Positions 20,501-26,839 of a stretch of 46,615 nt of DNA are shown one piece after another; position 1 is the first letter of the stretch, and each line of letters starts with the position of its first letter. The position numbers and the translations under genes were made by a program. This DNA is from Roseofilum acuticapitatum BLCC-M154 (GTDB taxonomy: Bacteria > Cyanobacteriota > Cyanobacteriia > Cyanobacteriales > Desertifilaceae): positions 1 through 46,615 of the forward strand of contig NZ_JAQOSP010000039.1 of NCBI RefSeq assembly GCF_030068475.1. The letters run 5' to 3'. The notes under the pieces were generated by a model. It had not been told where the DNA came from. It searched no databases and worked only from the letters and a program-made list of their open reading frames with translations.

Positions 20501-20844
20501 CTAACTTGAATATGCTCCTGCTCCAGATAGGCGATAATACGATCAATCTGTTGCTTGTAGCTGAGGGTAAATTGCTTTTGGTTAAGTTCGTCTCGTAAGT
20601 CGGTTCGGAAATATTTGAGTAAGTCTAGGCGATCGCTCTCAGCCGGACGGATAGTCGGGTCACGTCCAATAAGTAGCCGCAGGGACTGGAGCTGGTTCAT
20701 CTCCTCTTCTAATGCTACCCAGGCTTCAATCCGAAAAAAGCCAGTAGCGATATCGAGGTTCCGTTGGCGATCGCTAAGGATAAGCTGTCTGAGAACCGAT
20801 TCTAGTTTGTATTGTTGGTTGTCAACATAGTCAGGGATAGGCAT
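17560..20844 (-). CDS. PLD-like nuclease fused to SNF2-family helicase
   Basis: The 1094-residue protein has a phospholipase-D-like N-terminal domain with one HxK motif (HAKAYIFDSYSIVGSSNFT, about 126-144). A SNF2 motor follows: ADAVGLGKTYIGL (Walker A, near 260), IVIDESHNF (motif II), LLLTATPIN (motif III) and, in the second lobe, SEGQNLQDAG and RMIQRAGRIDRLG (motifs V and VI). Such PLD-SNF2 proteins occur in bacterial defence islands and DNA-repair contexts; the specific system is not identified here. The motifs look intact, so it is probably functional. It is preceded on its strand by fragments of a sigma-like region and methyltransferase-associated domains. Confidence 0.85.
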   Translation of the reverse strand: MPIPDYVDNQQYKLESVLRQLILSDRQRNLDIATGFFRIEAWVALEEEMNQLQSLRLLIGRDPTIRPAESDRLDLLKYFRTDLRDELNQKQFTLSYKQQIDRIIAYLEQEHIQVRLYGATTGEFLHAKAYIFDSYSIVGSSNFTVPGIRKNKELNIVNKNEAIASDLRQNWFETFWNDSSVDLDYKAKLIEALNASKFGSKAYTPYQVFLKALYELFKDDSIVGEGEQTALELASFQQEGFERAIKIIERHNGCMVADAVGLGKTYIGLRVIDYYLIKLRRPRYVPKALVLCPAQLRDLVWRKKLDEFGLKADIISHEEMGRSDFDRTKYRNYDLIVIDESHNFRNSATNRYTNLTKVLGGGKRYKRVLLLTATPINNSLFDLYHQILLLTRNNDTYYREWGINNLKKYFQNLVQGKEEITTLLFQTMVRRSRQDVIKRLEAGEEIRIAGQVIRFPKRQLEKFTYNFEEIFSGLYIGIADIIDQLNLAPYNIKSYKKRLGKTEKIEVQRNRALVALQKALYLKRFESSLIAFENTVTNQARFQQKFYQLLTKENKLLDSKNFRKLLLATQLDDGEDALIDIMEKLEDIDPAGHDIGKLTEAIEADIQKLNDILDRLQQIHQSVEAGEDSDRKLIAFKDLLLTLKNQKILVFSYFKDTATYLNHELEKDTDWREAMGNPTIDLITGNTSGKQRGIKVKRFAPKANTESEEEREAIAQDSIDILICTDVLSEGQNLQDAGILVNYDLHWNPVRMIQRAGRIDRLGTDYEKLYIYNCFPEEGLESLLNLVERLQKRIADIDNNVGLDASVLGEEISNRSLEELQRLKQADSEAEKQAILEELEQVSDLVSLDEMRLPLLEFMQRIGQEVVSEIPMGIHSRKYLTINDPQYAEGGIFLAFKASDRHFWHFYPRQDGQICLDANLLMTNMRKIFNWLKCQESDFPHPDTLPPVSFDNSIFDVVEGATKNLLQHFKRQSTGSRIKPKLQGILQKIHQALIQSTLDIEWTSDEQEIKNRVLQVIENRELQTYKRETKQLWDDYRSHHNEKEMLAQLDELFIDNELYQDLDGNNLESIRKVIKAEDIELVCYEWFYPETQRP

Positions 20845-20846
20845 AG

Positions 20847-21362
20847 TTAAACTAAATTATGAGTAGGATTGATCAATTGCTGATACTCCTGTTTGGCTTT
20901 GTAAAACTCTGGAGAATCTTGTGGTACTTTCCAAAGTATGCTGATGATTCTATTGTCACTAAAGCCAGAACATTTGAATACTCTAATTCTCTCGACTTTT
21001 ACTTCATCGTGAATTGAGGGGAGTGGAGTCTTATTAGTCTTATTGGAGTTGTTTACTTCGTGGGTTGTCCTGGATTGGCTTGGTGTTCTTGGTGCTGGTG
21101 GTGGTTCTGTTGATGGGATTTCCTTTGGTTTCTCACCCTCTGATCTCAAATGGTCTGTAGAAGCCTTAGAATATGCTGACATGAGATATCTTAATTTCCC
21201 TAAGCTCTTGTTCTCAATTTGTCTAACTCTCTCACGGGTTATATCATAAAAGTTGCCAATTTCTTGCAAGGATTTATCACAACCATCGTCCCAACCAAAT
21301 CGCTGCTTCAGTATGTCTACTTCCTTTGGTTTCAGTGTAGATAAAGCTTCCTCTAAGTCTTC
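20847..21362 (-). pseudogene. Sigma-70 region 4-like HTH protein, probably truncated
   Basis: The frame is open from a TGA at 21363-21365 down to 20847. It encodes LSTLKPKEVDILKQRFGW then SLQEIGNFYDITRERVRQIE, a classic sigma-70 region 4 with a DNA-recognition helix. A proline-rich linker follows (residues near 85-110) and then an unrecognised C-terminal part. No good ATG exists; a TTG at 21269 would lose the first half of region 4. Regions 2 and 3 are missing. It overlaps the end of the preceding small ORF in another frame. It may be a domain of a larger decayed protein or an HTH regulator of the helicase. Confidence 0.55.
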
Positions 21363-21574
21363 TCAAATAAAATCACTTGTAATTTAGTCTCTTGGTATGA
21401 AGCGAGTAAATAGGAGCGATAGATTGATTCTTCTAAAACTGGTGATAATTGTAAATCTTCTGTGTTCAATTGACCAAAGCAGTGTTCGTACCCTAGTCTC
21501 ACAAATAAGTTAGCTAGATCTGTCGCATCATGAATGTCAGACAAATCATTGAGTTTAAGATTGAGTTTAAGCAT
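21353..21574 (-). CDS. N-terminal domain ORF, defence-gene-associated type
   Basis: The 73-residue ORF has LNDLSDIHDATDLANLFVRLGY, EDLQLSPVLEESI and LLASYQETKLQVILFE. The same pattern occurs in the ORF upstream (21641-21835). In cyanobacteria this domain is, as I recall it, the N-terminus of large methyltransferase or helicase proteins. Here it stops soon after the domain and a different frame continues with a sigma-like region, so it is probably the head of a broken gene. Its ATG overlaps the end of the methyltransferase remnant (TGACATG), the spacing of a former operon. Confidence 0.45.
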   Translation of the reverse strand: MLKLNLKLNDLSDIHDATDLANLFVRLGYEHCFGQLNTEDLQLSPVLEESIYRSYLLASYQETKLQVILFEKT

Positions 21575-21575
21575 G

Positions 21576-21690
21576 TCACTCTCCCCTGATAATCTTCATT
21601 TCTTCAGCAGTTAACCCATACAGATGGGCAACGCGATCGTCTATCTCTGCTTCCCAATCTTCAACCCCCTGACCTTTGGCATCACTGCTT
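21576..21690 (-). pseudogene. DNA methyltransferase, C-terminal tail fragment
   Basis: A minus-strand frame reads GVEDWEAEIDDRVAHLYGLT followed by AEEMKIIRGE and a stop at 21576. This tail closely resembles the end of many class I DNA N6-methyltransferases (type IIG or restriction-modification subunits). Only about 35 codons remain. They are out of frame with the N-terminal domain just upstream, so the whole catalytic region appears deleted between the two. Confidence 0.6.
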
Positions 21691-21835
21691 CAGCGTTACG
21701 AGGGGATAACTGAAGGTCTGTAACATCCAACGACTCACCAATTGGGCTGTAACCCAGTTTCCTAAATACATCAGTAATCTGTTCTGGTGAATTTAGTCGT
21801 CTTAGATCATCAAGCTGTAGATACCGTCCAGGCAT
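21641..21835 (-). pseudogene. N-terminal domain of a deleted methyltransferase-type gene
   Basis: This 64-residue ORF begins MPGRYLQLDDLRRLNSPEQ, continues VFRKLGYSPIG and DLQLSPRNAEAV, then leaves homology and ends in a shifted frame. It is paralogous to the domain at 21353-21574. Because the methyltransferase tail lies in the overlapping frame directly after NAEAV, this ORF and the tail are the two ends of one gene with an internal deletion. Confidence 0.5.
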
Positions 21836-21909
21836 ATGTCAAGCTCTATGTGGTTGCGTGAGTTAACCCAATACTAAGTCACTAACAAGACTCCAAGCGT
21901 TGATAATTC

Positions 21910-21932
21910 TTTCGGCTGTCGCCGACATGAAA
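21910..21932. repeat. 23-bp hairpin repeat, inverted partner at 24318-24340
   Basis: The core TCGGCTGTCGCCGA can fold on itself (TCGGC against GCCGA). The same 23 bp occur in inverted orientation at 24318-24340, so the pair encloses parB, parA and the HNH gene. No function is known. Confidence 0.7.
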
Positions 21933-22069
21933 GCGTCTAGTAAATTACTTATGCTGATTCCTTCAGTATATTTTGCTCAGTCAGATTTTAGGAATGGATC
22001 TTAGGATTTTTTAACGTTACACTCTACACTCTGACATAGAATGAAATAACGTAAATGTTCTTGTCCACA

Positions 22070-22204
22070 ATGTTACAGGACTACAGACCCAACAAAACCT
22101 TACTGATAGGAGTTGCCCTTCTCCTCTCTAGCTGCACTCAGCCTGATGGCAACTCGCGCCACTGCTTACAGAAGCAAGAAACAAGTTTTGTTTCAGTAGC
22201 GTAG
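22070..22204 (+). CDS. Small putative lipoprotein
   Basis: The 44-codon frame begins MLQDYRPNKTLLIGVALLLSSCTQ. It has a basic start, a short hydrophobic stretch and a lipobox-like LSSC (Cys about 22), followed by 22 polar residues. The size and layout resemble small lipoproteins such as lysis or entry-exclusion peptides, but no family is recognised. Its 3' end lies in a long inverted repeat. It has no strong ribosome site, so expression is uncertain. Confidence 0.4.
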   Translation: MLQDYRPNKTLLIGVALLLSSCTQPDGNSRHCLQKQETSFVSVA

Positions 22205-22225
22205 CATTCCTTGTTTCTTGCTTCT
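22170..22225. terminator. 16-bp inverted repeat at the end of parB
   Basis: AGAAGCAAGAAACAAG (22170-22185) is the exact reverse complement of 22210-22225, with a 24-nt loop. It overlaps the parB stop codon and the end of the small plus-strand ORF. A stem of this length between converging reading frames suggests a bidirectional transcription stop, although no long T run follows. Confidence 0.5.
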
Positions 22226-23156
22226 ACTCCAGTAAAGATTCTAAGCGATCTAAGGCTTCTTCAATTTGCTGCCATTTTTGGGGATTGTCCCAGGCTTTTA
22301 CCTTCTGCGCTCGCCGAAATGCTTTGTCTAGCCTTTTCTTGAGATCCTGTTGCTTGCTCTCTTCTGGGGGAGTGCTATTGATAGTTTTCACCTGTTTCTT
22401 AATTTCTTGCAGGGACAGCTTCTCGGTTATGGCTTCGGAAAGAAGCGCTTTTCTCAAGGGTTCATCCTTGATTCGGGCGATCGCCAATGCTCCGGTATAA
22501 GCAATTTTCCCGGATCGCAGCGCTAGAAGCAGTTCTTCTGGTAAATTCAACAGAGGCAAGCGATTCGTGGTAAAGGATTTCCAAGACATCCCCAATCCCT
22601 GAAAAACCTTCTCGACTTGACTTAATTGCTTGGCCATAACGTTATGGCCAGAGGACGAACTCTCTGGCTTGGCCATAACGTTATGGCCAGAAGACGTAAC
22701 ACTATGCCTGAGTCGATAGAGCAGGGGAGAGACCGCGCCCACTTCCACCTTCAGTTCAATCGCCAGGATCTGTAGAATTCCCTCCACTTCTTCAATCGGA
22801 TTAAGATCTTCCCGTTGCAGGTTTTCAACGATCGCCACTTGTAGCGCCTCTTGATCGTTCAATTGACGCACCACCACGGGAACCTCTCCCAGACCCGCAG
22901 CTTTTGCTGACCGATACCGGCGCTCTCCTGCTACCAATTCATACTTACCCTTATCCTCCGGATGAGGCCGCACCAATAAAGGCTCTAAAATGCCATGTTG
23001 CTTGATCGATTCAGTAAGCAGATCCTGCTTCTGTGGATCGAAGTATCGTCGGGGTTGTTGTTCGGGTAGACGAATCAGTTCTAAGGGAATCAGCGCCCCC
23101 GGTTCCGTGTCAGCCCGAAACGTAAATTCCAGCAGCGATCGCCTACTCTTGCTCAT
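22224..23156 (-). CDS. parB: ParB partition protein with internal parS-like insertions
   Basis: The 310-residue ParB/Spo0J-type centromere-binding protein carries the N-terminal nuclease-fold signature LTESIKQHGILEPLLVRP and VAGERRYRSAKAAGLGEVPV, then VENLQREDLNPIEEVEGI. Between that domain and the C-terminal region (SGKIAYTGALAIARI) are two copies of SSGHNVMAK (near residues 155-175). They are encoded by perfect 20-bp palindromes identical in core to sites upstream of parA. The insert does not disturb the frame. The C-terminus is basic and helical. It overlaps parA by 14 bp and should be co-transcribed with it for plasmid segregation. Confidence 0.93.
   Translation of the reverse strand: MSKSRRSLLEFTFRADTEPGALIPLELIRLPEQQPRRYFDPQKQDLLTESIKQHGILEPLLVRPHPEDKGKYELVAGERRYRSAKAAGLGEVPVVVRQLNDQEALQVAIVENLQREDLNPIEEVEGILQILAIELKVEVGAVSPLLYRLRHSVTSSGHNVMAKPESSSSGHNVMAKQLSQVEKVFQGLGMSWKSFTTNRLPLLNLPEELLLALRSGKIAYTGALAIARIKDEPLRKALLSEAITEKLSLQEIKKQVKTINSTPPEESKQQDLKKRLDKAFRRAQKVKAWDNPQKWQQIEEALDRLESLLE
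22631..22689. repeat. Two parS-like 20-bp palindromes inside parB
   Basis: TGGCCATAACGTTATGGCCA occurs at 22631-22650 and 22670-22689 (39 bp apart), each a perfect palindrome. The core CATAACGTTATG recurs twice upstream of parA. In the coding strand they encode GHNVMAK. Confidence 0.85.
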
Positions 23157-23805
23157 GGGCTAATTTTATAACTTCTTGAAACAGGGCCTCAAAATCCTTA
23201 CGAGCCGCTTTTGCCGCACTACCAGAAATACCCCAAACCGTTGTCCCTTGCCCTGGAGCATCGCAAATCGCTTGCCGATTGTAAATAATGCTCTTCAGAG
23301 AAGGAAAACCAAAATTATTCAACATCTCAAGAGAGTCGCGCAGCAACAACGTCCCCTTGACCGCTTGATTGAGAAACATCACCGATTTAGGTTTTCCCGA
23401 TCTAATCTTTTGGGCTTGGCGAATCATGCGAATAATGCGGCTGCTGCTGTGGGTATCTAGGGCGGAAGGCTTACAGGGCACAAGAGCGATATCCACACCA
23501 TAGAGAATCGCTTTGGTGACTTCACTCATTCCTCCAGGGCCATCCACAATCACTGAATCATATTGTTCGGGCAACACAGCCAGCGCATCTAAGAGATCTT
23601 CTGGATCGTTGACCACTTTGCAGGGAATTTCTAGATCTTTGAGCCAATTGGAGCTACTTTGCTGGGCATCAGCATCAATCACGATCGCAGACCCCTTTTT
23701 ACTGCACCAGTAAGCGCAATGAACCGCTAGGGTGGTCTTTCCTACGCCCCCTTTCTGGTTGACAAACCCAATTGTTATCGGTTGGGTATTTTTTACAGAA
23801 GTCAT
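23143..23805 (-). CDS. parA: ParA partition ATPase
   Basis: This 220-residue Walker-type ATPase starts TIGFVNQKGGVGKTTLAVH (deviant Walker A with signature lysine). It has VIDADAQQSSSNWL (switch I region) and SVIVDGPGGMSEVTKAILY (Walker B with a GPGG variant), all matching small type Ib ParA proteins. ParA dimers on nucleoid DNA move ParB-parS complexes apart. Two palindromic sites lie 50-105 bp upstream of the start, placing the centromere at the promoter, where ParB or ParA could also autoregulate the operon. An AGGAAG-type ribosome site precedes the ATG. Confidence 0.95.
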   Translation of the reverse strand: MTSVKNTQPITIGFVNQKGGVGKTTLAVHCAYWCSKKGSAIVIDADAQQSSSNWLKDLEIPCKVVNDPEDLLDALAVLPEQYDSVIVDGPGGMSEVTKAILYGVDIALVPCKPSALDTHSSSRIIRMIRQAQKIRSGKPKSVMFLNQAVKGTLLLRDSLEMLNNFGFPSLKSIIYNRQAICDAPGQGTTVWGISGSAAKAARKDFEALFQEVIKLAHEQE

Positions 23806-23850
23806 ATTCTTCCTTGGTGTTGAGTCTAATTATCTTAAAGCCTTTGGTTT

Positions 23851-23910
23851 GGACATAACGTTATGGCCACTGCTTAAATATTGCCTTTGGTCATAACGTT
23901 ATGACCACTG
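23851..23910. promoter_or_regulatory. parS-like centromere sites upstream of parA
   Basis: CATAACGTTATG occurs at 23854-23865 and within the 18-bp palindrome GGTCATAACGTTATGACC at 23889-23906. Each copy sits in a roughly 37-bp direct repeat that also contains CACTGCTTAAA. The spacing (38 bp) is nearly that of the pair inside parB (39 bp). Confidence 0.82.
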
Positions 23911-23956
23911 CTTAAACATTGCCCTTACACTTGGAAAAGGAGATTATCTACTGGCA

Positions 23957-24271
23957 ATGTCTCTTGATAATGCTACGCATCGCTCACGCGATCGCTACCC
24001 TGAAAACTGGAATGAACTCTCAGCTTCTATTAAAGCGGCTGCCTCTTGGCGTTGCCAGAAATGTGGAAAGCAATGCATTCGCCCCCAAGAGAAGACCCCA
24101 GGTCTATCGGTTTCAGAGCGTCGGGCCAGGACATTGAACGTTCATCACCGTAATTTTAAGCCAGAGGACAACCGATTAGAAAATTTAGTAGCTCTGTGTA
24201 CAGGTTGCCATCTAGGTTATCACCAAAACCGTAGAGGCAATGTTTCTCCAGGACAATTAGAGCTATGGTAA
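23957..24271 (+). CDS. HNH-family small nuclease-like protein
   Basis: The 104-residue protein has two zinc-ligand pairs, CQKCGKQC (about 33-40) and CTGCH (about 82-86), around an HNH core. The core is LNVHHRNFKPEDNRLENLVA (about 61-80), with the catalytic HH, a central Asn and the final CxxCH. This size and pattern fit stand-alone HNH endonucleases or zinc-binding HNH proteins common on cyanobacterial plasmids. It starts about 50 bp after the parS-like sites and is divergent from parA. It could be a phage-type nicking enzyme or a minor restriction enzyme. Confidence 0.82.
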   Translation: MSLDNATHRSRDRYPENWNELSASIKAAASWRCQKCGKQCIRPQEKTPGLSVSERRARTLNVHHRNFKPEDNRLENLVALCTGCHLGYHQNRRGNVSPGQLELW

Positions 24272-24317
24272 TACTGAGGTTTATCAATGAACATCAAGTG
24301 ATGCAATCGCGATAGCG

Positions 24318-24340
24318 TTTCATGTCGGCGACAGCCGAAA
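24318..24340. repeat. 23-bp hairpin repeat, inverted copy
   Basis: This is the reverse complement of 21910-21932. It interrupts a cyanobacterial dispersed palindromic motif (GATAGCG here, then AAACGGAGTTTTATCGCG). An uninterrupted version of that motif lies inside the recombinase gene at 26268-26294. Confidence 0.65.
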
Positions 24341-24375
24341 ACGGAGTTTTATCGCGTGATGGGTAGTATCGCACT

Positions 24376-24708
24376 CTATTCTTCCTCTTCATCCCAATCT
24401 TCAGCCGTTAGGAGTGCTTGTTTACTATGACGAACATGAATAATATAGACCAGCTCACCACGAATTACAAATAATATACGATAGACATTTGGAGGCTTTC
24501 CATAGAGTAATTGTCGGACTTCTTCGGGGAATACATCATTTTCAATGGCTAAAGCACAGCGTCGGGGTTGAGCCTGTAATGTAGCCAGTTTATCCATCAA
24601 TTCCCGAAACCAGCGATCGCCGTAGCTTGGGTTCCGCTCTTTTAACCACTCATAAGCGCGTTCAATTTCCACTTCCGCACTTTTAGTAATCTGAACTTGG
24701 AATTCCAT
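24376..24708 (-). CDS. RelE/ParE-family toxin
   Basis: The protein from ATG 24708 has 110 residues, starting MEFQVQITKSAEVEIERAYEW. It shows the RelE/ParE layout: a strand and long helix at the start, EVRQLLYGKPPNVYRILFVI in the middle, and YIIHVRHSKQAL near the end, followed by an acidic tail. ParE toxins attack gyrase and RelE toxins cut mRNA on the ribosome; the sequence alone does not separate them. I rejected the longer start at 24759 because the internal ATG gives the family start and overlaps the antitoxin gene by 26 bp, a common arrangement. Confidence 0.88.
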   Translation of the reverse strand: MEFQVQITKSAEVEIERAYEWLKERNPSYGDRWFRELMDKLATLQAQPRRCALAIENDVFPEEVRQLLYGKPPNVYRILFVIRGELVYIIHVRHSKQALLTAEDWDEEEE

Positions 24709-24982
24709 GTTTCTGTTGCATTTCTTGCTTAAATGCTTCCAAAGGTCGAACGAGTCCACCGTTAAGATCGTCTAACCCTTGATGGATACCACTCAGGGTT
24801 TCCAAGTATTCGATCGCCTCTAGAAGTTTTTGATAAGACGCTGCATCTTGAACCACTAATTCAGCTTTGCCATTAACAGTCAGTACCATGGGGCTGCCCG
24901 TTTGTTTCATCTGCTCGATAAACTCAGATGTATTTCTCTTGAAGTTAGAAAGAGACTGAATATCGCGACTTAGGTTGAGCAT
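24683..24982 (-). CDS. Phd/YefM-type antitoxin
   Basis: The 99-residue protein begins MLNLSRDIQSLSNFKRNTSE and has GSPMVLTVNGKAELVVQDAASYQKLLE, the DNA-binding Phd/YefM fold. Its C-terminal part (about 58-99) should wrap the toxin. It is upstream of and overlaps the RelE/ParE gene, as expected for an autorepressed antitoxin-toxin pair that stabilises the plasmid. Confidence 0.9.
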   Translation of the reverse strand: MLNLSRDIQSLSNFKRNTSEFIEQMKQTGSPMVLTVNGKAELVVQDAASYQKLLEAIEYLETLSGIHQGLDDLNGGLVRPLEAFKQEMQQKHGIPSSDY

Positions 24983-25079
24983 AATAGATGTTCACTCAAT
25001 TTGCACTCAATTTAATGTTAACATGAGTTTCTCCATAAATGCTTTGCCAAGGAAATCAAGCAAGTGAAGCTTTAGGGAA

Positions 25080-25637
25080 TTAACGCCATGCACTACGAGC
25101 CTGGGCCACAAATTTAGGGAGTTGTCCTTCAAGCCGAGAGAGCAGATCCCCAACCTCTAACCTAGGGTTATTTTTGGCGGCTGCTTGGTACTGTAACGAG
25201 TCAAGCATTTCCGTTGGAGACAAATCCAACAGAGACAACAGAAAATCATCAGCAGTTTGAGCCGTTATATTTAGCGGCTCTAGAGCGCTTTCAGGAAAGT
25301 GCTTCAGGTTGTTGGTGACGATCACATGGGCTTTGGCAATCAAAGCAGCAGCTAGGACATGGCGATCGCCTTCATGATTATCCATGCAGGGAAGCAAACG
25401 TTCAGTTACAGCCACCCATGCTTCAGGGAAAGACTTTTGCATCTGCCGTTGTATGCGCTCCACTTTTTCTGGAGTCATGCGCTCATCATTTTGCAGGAGA
25501 TTACGAAACGCCCCATCTAGAATCTCCTCTGACCAATGAGGGCGATACAAACCTCTATAGGCAGCGTACAGTAGAGTATCCCTAACATACATGGGATAGA
25601 GTACGCAAGAATCAAGAATAACTGGAAATACTGCCAT
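25080..25637 (-). CDS. PIN-domain toxin
   Basis: The 185-residue PIN protein has the first acidic residue in VILDSCVLYPMYVRDTLL (about 6-23), Glu in HWSEEILDGAFRNL (about 33-46), and Asp residues in CMDNHEGDRHVLAAALIAKA (about 84-103) followed by VIVTNNLKHFP. These acidic positions bind Mg in VapC-like RNases. It begins within one base of the antitoxin stop (TAATG), so the two are translationally coupled. The C-terminal extension (about 140-185) is longer than in minimal VapC. Targets in this subgroup are unknown. Confidence 0.85.
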   Translation of the reverse strand: MAVFPVILDSCVLYPMYVRDTLLYAAYRGLYRPHWSEEILDGAFRNLLQNDERMTPEKVERIQRQMQKSFPEAWVAVTERLLPCMDNHEGDRHVLAAALIAKAHVIVTNNLKHFPESALEPLNITAQTADDFLLSLLDLSPTEMLDSLQYQAAAKNNPRLEVGDLLSRLEGQLPKFVAQARSAWR

Positions 25638-26107
25638 TAACTCTGGTTTGCTGTTTCCTGCTCGCTTTCATAAAGTCCAAACTCTTCTCCTATAGCCACC
25701 AATTCAGCTAAATCTTGTCCGCGCTGGAGATCGCGCTTTTCCTTATAGTTCGACAGATCTTTCACCTTAATTCTCCGATGAGTCCCCACCTGGGTATAAG
25801 GAATTTCCTGGCGATCGAGTAACTGGTACAGATAGGGGCGAGAAATATTCAGGATGTTAGCAGCTTCTTGGGTCGTCAGGTAATGCTCGCTAGGGACTAA
25901 TGTAATCTGCTTCCCTTCAGCTAACAGAGGAGTCACCGATCGCAGTATTTGATAAATCGACTCTGGTAACTCGATCGGTTCTCCATCCACCCCAATTAAT
26001 TTTAGGTGAGCATCTGTGAGTAATTGCTCCAAGCGGGCTAAGTTTTCTGACTCCATACCCGATGCCTCAAATATGGGGATGCTCTGTGTTTTCCCCTTAG
26101 CTACCAT
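25637..26107 (-). CDS. HTH (excisionase/MerR-like) antitoxin
   Basis: The 156-residue protein from ATG 26107 has an N-terminal part with ELPESIYQILRSVTPLLAEG (about 48-67) and a helix-turn-helix, YLTTQEAANILNISRPYLYQ then IPYTQVGTHRRIKV (about 76-110). This is the excisionase-type fold used as antitoxin for PIN toxins. AGGAGAAA lies eight bases before this ATG, which decided the start over the longer frame from 26200. It is divergent from the tyrosine recombinase with a shared intergenic region, so it may repress both. Confidence 0.85.
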   Translation of the reverse strand: MVAKGKTQSIPIFEASGMESENLARLEQLLTDAHLKLIGVDGEPIELPESIYQILRSVTPLLAEGKQITLVPSEHYLTTQEAANILNISRPYLYQLLDRQEIPYTQVGTHRRIKVKDLSNYKEKRDLQRGQDLAELVAIGEEFGLYESEQETANQS

Positions 26108-26176
26108 AATTTTCTCCTGTTGTATCTGTAATAAGTGTAATCTAGATCGGGATAGCAACGAGCGGTGCGACCCCCC

Positions 26177-26839
26177 ATGAAAATCGATCGCCATGGACAA
26201 GCAAAAATCCTCAACTCTGACGAACTGGAGCGATTATTTGAGGTGGGGTTGCAGACCAACCGCGATCGCGGTAGCGAAACGGAGTTTTATCGCGCCCTAT
26301 TCGGCATCTGTCTCTACAGTGCCTGCCGTATTCGAGAAGCTTGCACATTATTAACCAAGGATGTGTACCTACGCAAGGGAATTGTACTCCAAGAAATAAT
26401 CTTCAGGAAAGGCAACACTAAAGGAAAACTTGCTACCCGTGCTATTCCTGTGATTGAGGAGTTACGCAGCATTTTGTTAGAGTATCATCCTGGTAATTCC
26501 CGCTTTCTTTTCCCTGGACTCAAAGGAAGCCATGTGCATCCTGACTCAGCTTCACGAGTATTTCGCAAGGCTTGCAGTCGAGTAGGCATTGTTGGTGCAA
26601 GTACCCATTCCTTCCGTCGAACAGCCCTAACTCGAATGAGCGATGCTGGAATTCCTTTGCGCGTAATACAGGAAATATCAGGCCACCGAAACTTGGAACA
26701 ATTACAACGATATCTTGAAGTGCATCCCGACCAGGTGCGCGGGGCAGTTTCGGCGTTGAGTGCGTTGAACTTAGGAAAGAAGCCTCATGCAGCTCTTGAC
26801 CTTGCGGATAGTGTTGATGGCGACTCCAGTCTGTTCTGA
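26177..26839 (+). CDS. Tyrosine recombinase, catalytic domain only
   Basis: The 220-residue protein has the full catalytic set of the phage-integrase family: Arg in SACRIREACTLL (about 51-62), Lys in FRKGNTKGKL, HSFRR (H-x-x-R, about 138-142), GHRN (about 164-167) and the nucleophile Tyr in LQRYLEVHP (about 172-180). It lacks an N-terminal core-binding domain, as do short cyanobacterial plasmid integrases. It may resolve plasmid multimers or mediate cassette exchange. Its C-terminus overlaps the convergent CoiA-like gene by 69 bp. ATG 26177 is preferred to GTG 26165. Confidence 0.9.
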   Translation: MKIDRHGQAKILNSDELERLFEVGLQTNRDRGSETEFYRALFGICLYSACRIREACTLLTKDVYLRKGIVLQEIIFRKGNTKGKLATRAIPVIEELRSILLEYHPGNSRFLFPGLKGSHVHPDSASRVFRKACSRVGIVGASTHSFRRTALTRMSDAGIPLRVIQEISGHRNLEQLQRYLEVHPDQVRGAVSALSALNLGKKPHAALDLADSVDGDSSLF

